This document shows, in pieces, positions 57,025-64,000 of a stretch of DNA of 64,000 nt (position 1 is its first letter; every line of letters begins with the position of its first letter). The DNA is from Limnanthes douglasii subsp. nivea (Eukaryota > Streptophyta > Magnoliopsida > Brassicales > Limnanthaceae). Made by a program: the position numbers and the translations under genes. A model generated the notes under the pieces. It saw only the letters and a list, made by a program, of their open reading frames with translations, was not told where the DNA came from and did no database searches. The DNA lies in the NCBI GenBank assembly GCA_036936605.1, contig JAUPFV010000003.1, positions 101,689,278 through 101,753,277 on the forward strand, written 5' to 3'.

Positions 57025-59735
57025 TTAGGGCTTGTTCCATTCGGAAGTTCCTTCACCACCAACTTTTTTGGGATTTTTGAGTTCAGCACTTGAACTCTCA
57101 CCCGTACCTTCTTCATCATCAGTGGAGTCAAAACTACTAGAGTACTTGTGCTTGTCCCCATCGGCCAATGTATAAAATGGGATGTCCCCGTACTCCATAT
57201 ACTTCCATAAGGGACCAAAGGTCCTGTTAGAAAAGGTCTCATGGAACAACAACACAATGTCAGACTTGATCCTATCATCTCTTTTTTCTAAGGAGTCTAT
57301 TACTCCATTGACATACTCCTTAATACCTGCCTTGATAGCTTGCTCTTGATGACTCTTTAGGACCTCATTTTCCTTGGTCATCTCTGAAACGGTTTCTTCC
57401 AACTTAGCCTTCTCGTTGGTTAGGGTTTGAATAAAACCATCCTTAGTCTTCAACAGCTCTTCCAACGTTGTGAGGCTTCGTGAGGAAGAAGTCTCCACGT
57501 CGGAGTACTTGGTTTGGAGTTCTGTTTTGGCTGCTTCCGATGCGGTTAGCTTGGTTTCCAAATTATCTTTCTCCTTCTTCAGTGCCTCTATACTTTGTTG
57601 AGCATTTAAAAGACTTTCGACATAGATTGCTTGTCAGATTTAAGAGAGTTGATAAGGTTGGTCTGACTTTTTACCTGCCTCTCCAAATCAAGTACTGGCC
57701 GTATATAACCAAGGAGGACATGACTTAAGATATCATGCTCTCCGGATATGGAAAAATACTCCACATTGTAAGTCTCCGTGTTGGAAGAACTGGAGGGACG
57801 ATAAGGGCCTGCAAAATCATCTTTCTCAAAATCATTCCCTCTACTTCATCATTCCCTCCACCAGAAATTTGTTCGGACTGAAGGTCTGTGGGGATTTATT
57901 CTTGCAGAGTAGGGTCGGCAGGGGCTGGTGGTGATATTTCCGAAGGGCGAAGGATTATTTCTTCCTCCAAGGTGACCTTCTTCTTTTTGGCAGCATTTTC
58001 ATCGCTGATGACCCTACGCTTCCTGTCTTTTTTAGGAGGCTTTGGTGGGTTCTTTGACCCTCTAACTTCCCTCACTGTTTTGACCTCTACTGCCTTGAGC
58101 AAAGCCACGTTAATGTCATCCTGGTTCCTCTTATTGTTCTTCATTTTGCTGGGACCTTAGCCCTGGAAGGCAAGAAAAACTTGGCGTCTTTGGATTTTGT
58201 CCTTCTCAAAATCACATTGGCAGGAGAAGGGGTGGTTAGCTCTTCCCATAAGAGGTCTCTCCGACCTGTGGTGCTCCACAAGTGAGACCTCACAAAATTT
58301 CATGACTTGAAGCAATTTTGAAAGACATTCCCCTAGTGTTCCAAAGCCTATACATTGAGTTTTGCACAAGTCTTTTTCCCTTATTCTAAGTGTTTGGTGA
58401 ACTCCTTCTGCAGAACTGAAGAGTGATAACAAACTAGTCAGAATAAGAAAACTTGTAGCATAAGAAGTAAAAAAGAAAACAAAGAAGAAACTTACCAGTG
58501 CTTTTCCACCTGCTGGTCAGCAATCTAGGGTTGGTGTTGGCCTTTATCTTCTTGCCATTTTCCCATGTTCAACTAACAAAAAGAAACTGTGTCCTCCAAG
58601 GTTTTTGGGACTCTAATAGGTCGTCCACAACCTTGAAATCATTCCCATGTTGTAGTGGTGGAAGGGAATCTGATGGTTCTTGCACAAGCTTGCTACAGCA
58701 GCAAACTGCTCCATTGGAAGAGGTATCTTTGACAATCTAGATGCCATGATACAGGCGAGGAGTGTGTACTGGGCATTGGGGCTTAGCTGGCTAGGATAGA
58801 GTTTGACCAAGTGGAAGTACTTAACGATCTTTGGGTCCAGAGGGAACCAGAGTCCCCCAGTTCAGCACTTCGGTGTATACTACCACCTCATTCAATTTGC
58901 AGTCCATGGGGATCTCCAGAATAATTGGTATCCTTACTTTTACAGACTCCAGAATCCCCCATTTGGTCCGGATTCGACCTAACTCGGTAGTGTGGGTGTA
59001 GACATAATTGATATATTGCAACGCTAAGAAATACTTGACGTTGCCATGTTTAAAACAAGGGCTTACTTTACCCTCTAGGCACTCCGGAAGAGTGTCCAGA
59101 TGAGTCATGCAAATTTTTAATTTACTCATACCTTTCTTGTCGGAGGAAACATCCCCTGTCTGACCTGATGCCTCAGTCTCAAATAGGGCCTCTTTAATGT
59201 TGTCCTCCATATTCTCTTCCATCACCGTGGAAGGTTTTTCAGTTGCCTTTGAGAAAGTTTGTTCAACTTCCATTATCGGAAGTTGATCGGATGGTTGAAA
59301 ACTTGATACCTCTCAGGGCCTGATATCTAGTAAAGGTTGTGATCTGGAGGGCTTGGCATGTGGAGCCGTTTTAGGTACCTCCGGGGGGTTTTGAAATTGA
59401 TGGTGTCGACTGAGTTTTGGTTTGGCGAGTTGTCCGACAAGGAGTTATCTTCTCTGGTGACTTTTCTATGTCAGAACCCATTGTTATGAATGGTGAGAGT
59501 TTTCTGATACTTGAGATAGCTTTTCCTTAGAAACAGGGTGTTGAGGGCTTGGCCTAGGGTTTCTTAATGAAGATGACCCCTGATCGGCGTCCTGGTTTGG
59601 CTGAATGTTATTCTCGCCTGGAGAAACGGGAAGACCAGAAGCGATACGGTTTTATCTCTCTACTTTCCTTGCTCTATCTAATTTCGATAAATTCAACCAG
59701 CCACCTTTAACTAAAGCGTTTATGGCTGTGAACAT
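57025..59735 (-). pseudogene. Antisense spliced gene (aORF) of gypsy copy 2
   Basis: Reads against gag-pol. From the ATG at 59735 (MFTAINALVKGGWLNLSKLD), a basic Ser/Pro-rich part runs to about 59330. The central domain (58821-59273, then about 58610-58800) has RIRTKWGILESVKVRIPI and YTLLACIMASRLSKIPLP. An 80-nt intron lies at 58416-58495 (GTAAG...TTCAG), at the same place as in copy 1. A lysine-rich segment KNPPKPPKKDRKRRV and AAKKKKVTLEEE (57896-58144) follows, then a coiled coil with TNEKAKLEETVSEMTKENEV and an acidic tail (57025-57561). The C-terminal exon is open over 178 codons. Copy 1 lacks about ten residues near the N-terminus relative to this copy. It resembles PF04195 by eye. Stops are present, especially in the N-terminal third. 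Confidence 0.72.
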
Positions 59736-59821
59736 ATAATCTCTCAAGAAGAGTTTGAAGATGAAGATGGTTTTCTCTCTGAGAAAATTTTGAGTGTGAA
59801 AGACAATGGAATAGTGAAAAG

Positions 59822-59847
59822 ATATATATATATATATATATATATAT
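59822..59847 (-). promoter_or_regulatory. Expanded TATA tract before the antisense gene, gypsy copy 2
   Basis: A run of AT dinucleotides lies about 90 bp upstream of the ATG at 59735, where copy 1 has a short TATA tract. The surrounding leader is conserved between the copies. Confidence 0.5.
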
Positions 59848-60193
59848 CAGTAAAAAGCAAAAGTTACCAAGGAGAAGTTGAACAAGGTTTTTTGCAATGA
59901 TTAAGGGTTGCGCAACGTGTTAAAATCAAAACCTAGGTAACTTTCTAGACCTAGTGGGTACGACGATCTAGAAAAAAATAACGAATGGGAGGTTAAACCA
60001 GATATTGACACGTGTCCCACGATTCATGAAAAAACTCTTAGAATTCTGGAAAGAAAAACCAATCCTGATGAAATTCGAACTGAGTTATTTGTGAGAGAAA
60101 GGCTTTTCAGTTCGGACAACGTAAGCAGATCAGACACAATTGATGTTGACTTGGTAAATTTTTTTACCCTTCCAAAGATAATTTGCAAGACCT

Positions 60194-60207
60194 AAAAAGA
60201 GGGCTAC
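60194..60207 (+). other. Polypurine tract of gypsy copy 2
   Basis: AAAAAGAGGGCTAC sits directly before the 3' LTR, as in copy 1. Confidence 0.8.
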
Positions 60208-60571
60208 TGATCAATTCGGATCTTGCAGATACAGCCTACCCACTAATTCGAACAGGGGTAATTCGGACCATGTCACACCACTATAAATCTGAACAAGACA
60301 AATGTAAACAACTTTTGACTAAGCTATTTGCTAAACTACTTAAAAACTAATGGGTCTTTGAACTCGACCCGGTTTTGCCACTTGACCCGGTAAGCCCATG
60401 GGTCATTAATTAAAGTATAAATACCCCAACCACTCTCATTAATAAGGGTGATCAACATTTAATACAAGCAGGCTGCTTAATTATCTCACTACTCCTCACA
60501 CTAAACACAAACACCCCAAACTTACTAAAACACTTTACAAAACTACCTCCGGCCCAAAATAAACCAAACTA
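60208..60571 (+). repeat. 3' LTR of gypsy copy 2
   Basis: Begins TGATCAATTCGGATCTTGCA and ends CCAAACTA before the ATATA flank. It matches the 5' LTR with scattered differences. Confidence 0.9.
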
Positions 60572-62089
60572 ATATATACAAGAAAATAGAAAGATAGATA
60601 CTTAAGTTATATACATACACATTGATAACTCACAAAGTCTCGATGTTCAATGTTAAAAGTGTTAAACATAAACGGTTTCAAACCCCGGTTCGAACAGGAG
60701 AAGTAAACTAAACAAAACAAAATACTTTGTACAATTATAAAATTACACTGGCCTGTAAAGTTTACTAACTTGGCCAACGACATACAAAATAACACGAACT
60801 ATATACTAAGGTTCATCACATGACCTGACAAGCCGCGATCATACCTTTATTTGTTAAATGTACATGAAATAGTGTGGGGGTGAGAACTATTTCTCACCGC
60901 ATATAAATAATACTCTATATAGATAAGACATATAAATCCATTAAAATACAGAATAAGTTATCATATATGCAAAGATGAATGAATCAGATATATATGTATC
61001 ATCCCCACATGATCCAGTCCACATATGACCTCATATGGTCTGTACAGGACGACACATATTGTCTCAAAAAGACCAACATAATCCACACAAGACCTCATAT
61101 CTTCCATACATGATTTTACATCCTCCATACATGACCATCGACATCGTCCACAAATGACCAACATCTATCGAAATGCTTATGTAACTGTGTTAGACATGTA
61201 AAATGATCACCATAATTTATACATGTATATTTTAACTTCATATTATTGTATAGTCATCCATATATCAAATATCATTTTAAAAAAAATCGAACAAACATAG
61301 ATAGATAGAATCACATTATCGACATTATATTATTTATCCCAAAAAAAAAAATCAAACCCAAAAAACATACAACCACATGTAAAAATGTTTATTTTCAGTA
61401 TTTAAGACAAAACTATGTTAACCTCCTAAGCTTCTCTTCATCTCTGGCTTACTGAATTTCGTTCAAAAATATTTCATACTTATTTTTCAGGTATCGGCTC
61501 TTTTTTTTCTTTAAATTTTTTGTTTGATATATTATTATATGTTGCATGGTTTTAAATTTGACGTATATCAAAATGATGTTATATCGATCTATGTGTAAGT
61601 CTCTATATTCCTTTTATCAGTTTTACTTAAACAAAAATATTTCATTATATTTAATGTCATCAAATCCGTATTACTTAATATAAACTAGTACCATTAACAT
61701 TAGTCTCGAAGTTTTCCCTGTCAGCTCTTATAAATCTAAGGATAACATTATCCGCTACCAATAAGCACCGTAAGTATTCCATATCATGTACTACTCCCAA
61801 TGATCGACTACATGATAATATCTGTATGAAATGTTGGAGGCCTAAATGATCCTATCCGCCAAAAAGATGTGAATGACTACGCTTTTTTTCAATCATATGA
61901 CACTAATAATTTTTAATTAAAATTAAAATTAAAATAGACAATATAGGAAGAATCATGCAATTCACTCTATCCTACTTACATTACATAATTAATCACGATT
62001 CCCACCAACTAGGAAAATATTCTTTGCTTGGAACCCTAGTATGTATAAAGTTTCTATGAACCTTATATCAGATTAAGTAATAGATTCTT
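60572..62089. other. AT-rich intergenic DNA
   Basis: No gene is recognised. At about 61010-61165 short imperfect repeats of the type CCACACATGACC(T/A)CATAT occur about every 25-40 bp. Confidence 0.45.
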
Positions 62090-63830
62090 ATGTTTGTTAT
62101 AAAGCTGAAAATTTTGGTTTCTCCCTCTATACTATTTATGGTTTCAAAGAACCCTCTGAATGCATTATTTTGTGGAATGGCATCAATATAATTTCATTGA
62201 ATCACCAAGACGAATCTTGGGTTGTTCTCGGTGATTTCAATTCAATTCTTAAATCAGAGGACCAAACTGGTAAATTGGACCATTTAGAATTCATCTATAA
62301 GTGACTTCAACGACTTTTGTTACCGTAGTGAGTTAAATGACCTACATTCTACAGTTTTCAATATGTTTGGTATAACAAGCAAATTGATAATCCTATTTCC
62401 TCAAATATTTATCATGTTCTTGTTAACAACCATTAGGATTCACTTTTCCCCAATTATGTTGCTCACTTCGATTACCCACTCACCTACGACCACACCCCCA
62501 TCACCTTACTACTTCACACCCTCAAATTGTTTGCCAAAAAAAAACCCTCAAATTGTTTGGTATATGGAAATCCCACCCCGTCTATAACATAATAATGAAA
62601 ACAATTGGTCAGGTCCAGTTGCAGGGTCACCTATGTCCATTGTCACGGTCAAATTGAGTCGCCTCCAAAACTCCTTTACATACTTGAATAAGAGAGAATT
62701 CAGCAACATCTTTGATGAGTACCCAAAGCACGTGATAACCATACCCAATCCCAACTTGCTTTAGCTATCAACCATAATGTTTCTACCCTCATCGAGACAG
62801 AGATTGATGTCTCTAAAGAGTTCATTTTATTAGGTAGTTCAAGCAAAAATATCAAAAACTTGGGTTACAAACTAGGAGACCGTAATCATCACAATCAATG
62901 ACCAACTAGGACTATATTGTTCGAACCCCAAAAGTAGTGGCTGTCATAATTGTCAATAACTTCCATAGCCTTTTAGGAACAACGAACCTCTCACCTTATC
63001 CTTGCCTACCTAGAATCCGTGAACTTATCCCCTCCAAACTTAGTAAAGTAGATAAGTCCATTACGATATGCCCTATCATTGATAATGAAATAAAATCCTC
63101 CATTTTTAGCATTGACACTAGTATAGCCCCTGGTCTAGATGGATACAATGCAGGATTTAATCTTCATTGAACACCATCGCTCCAGACTTCACCAAATCGG
63201 TTCACCATTTCTTCCACTTTAACAGGACCCTAATTGTAATAAGTCGCTTATAACCCTAATTCCTAAAACGGATAGGCCAATCTATCCCTCCGATTTCAGA
63301 CCTATCGCATGCTGTAATGTAATATACAAAGTAATTTAAAAAAGCATCACAAACGGAATGAAATGAGCCCTCCTCCCATCGGGCCAATCTCATTCGGAAC
63401 AAGCACAACATACCCAAACATGTTTTTATCGTCTGACTGACTATCTTTGGCAAAATAACGACCAAAGATAAGCTTCTCGCTTGTGGTTAATATCTCACAA
63501 ACTTCTGTATTATATAATACTAGCACACAACCTATAAACCACTTAATGATGAGTTATGCATATTCTCAGATGGTTTGAAAAGCTTGTTTCAAGAAATTCT
63601 CTTATCCATTCATTGTCTATGTCTGACCCACCTCGTAATTCAAATGACGTTGGAAATATCTGGTGCATTTCCTTTTGTACGGTGGTTTATTATATCTAGC
63701 GCGAGAGGAATGCCAGGATTTTCAAGAATACCCGTTAACTAGGTTCGTTATTATCCTATTGCATCCTCTCTGACCTCCGATATAGATTCCATGACAATAA
63801 AATTCCTGGACCATCTTAAGACTATGACTA
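62090..63830 (+). pseudogene. LINE-3 fragment: endonuclease, RT start and C-terminal end, RT core missing
   Basis: Plus-strand pieces appear in LINE ORF2 order. Endonuclease: TIYGFKEPSECIILWNGINI and WVVLGDFNSILKSEDQTG (about 62125-62275), NPIS-containing segment, and YDHTPITLLLHTL (about 62480-62525). RT start: IPSKLSKVDKSITICPIIDN, SIAPGLDGYNAGF (62937-63170), then a decayed RPISCCN-like segment (about 63290-63320). C-terminal end: YYIWRERNARIFKN-like (about 63690-63730) and ILSDLRYRFHDNKIP (about 63760-63805). The FADD region is absent: the sequence passes from the early RT to the C-terminal region at about 63500-63570. It is related to LINE-2 in the endonuclease. Many stops. Confidence 0.7.
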
Positions 63831-64000
63831 ACTTATATATATTATATGTAGGTCTTTATCAGGTTTTGGCTCGACATAAGATTCAAAAGCGCCTTGACTA
63901 TCTTTATTACCTCACGATTTGCTACTTTTCGGAAATTATTATTTAATATTCTATCACAATATTACTTTTTACGGAAGAATACCCCGCTAATATATAACAG
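63831..64000. other. Window end, nothing recognised
   Basis: AT-rich DNA after the LINE-3 tail, without a visible feature. Confidence 0.4.

Larger units (their letters stand above)
50250..60571 (+). mobile_element. Ty3/gypsy (Tat-type) LTR retrotransposon, copy 2
   Basis: Same family and layout as copy 1 but on the plus strand. The 5' LTR is 50250-50614, then primer site, gag, a duplicated protease segment, RT, RNase H, second RNase H, integrase, the antisense gene (59735 to 57025, minus), polypurine tract and 3' LTR (60208-60571). ATATA flanks both sides (50245-50249 and 60572-60576), probably the 5-bp target duplication. The LTRs differ from each other at many scattered sites, so the insertion is old. 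Many stops make it inactive. It keeps the second RNase H that copy 1 lost. Confidence 0.92.

Noticed and set aside
61010..61165. Repeat protein with SCMEDVKSCMEDMRSC units
   Set aside because: Generated by short imperfect nucleotide repeats; the frame is only 67 codons in non-coding surroundings.

Overview
This is a stretch of nuclear DNA from a flowering plant, most likely a eudicot. It is AT-rich and intron-containing, and almost everything recognisable is plant transposable elements: Mutator-like elements (MULEs), Ty3/gypsy elements of the Tat type with an extra antisense gene, plant L1-type LINEs and a MULE-type MITE. Only one gene looks like an intact host gene: a six-exon gene at 31646-34477 (+) for a conserved-looking plant protein of 318 residues that I cannot name.

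Layout. 1-1228: AT-rich flank. 1238-16673: a MULE with a perfect 9-bp target duplication (TTTAAATAA). Its two genes converge: a plant-mobile-domain-like gene reading right from the left end, and a MULE transposase with a SWIM zinc finger reading left from the right end. A 9.8-kb gypsy element (3382-13174, minus) is inserted between them with its own target duplication (ATGATT). 16683-31500: AT-rich DNA with several tandem or dispersed repeat families and a heavily decayed second MULE transposase (about 18350-19445, plus). 31500-34700: the host gene. 35700-40238: a non-autonomous fold-back derivative of the first MULE family, interrupted by a 5'-truncated LINE (36335-38870) with a perfect 16-bp target duplication. 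About 40540-46850: a longer decayed LINE with ORF1, endonuclease and RT (minus). 47000-50249: relic of an older gypsy integrase (minus) plus a 433-bp hairpin MITE with a perfect 9-bp target duplication. 50250-60571: a second gypsy element of the same family as the first, in the opposite orientation. About 62090-63830: a third LINE fragment (plus) without its RT core.

The most notable system is the gypsy family. Both copies carry, between pol and the 3' LTR and on the opposite strand, a gene of about 2.7 kb with a TATA tract upstream, a short intron of 88 or 80 nt at the same place, a domain resembling the 'putative gypsy type transposon' family, a lysine-rich stretch and a C-terminal coiled coil. 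In the first copy, removing the intron restores an open frame across it, so this gene appears to be transcribed and spliced from its own promoter against the direction of the genomic RNA. Neither gypsy copy is intact. Their damage differs: copy 1 has lost most of the second RNase H, while copy 2 has a mutated RT active site, a duplicated protease segment and a gag deletion.

The second notable set is the MULE family. The autonomous-type element carries a mobile-domain gene. The fold-back derivative is built from its two ends. Both carry clusters of a palindromic GTCGCATGCGAC-type motif near their ends.
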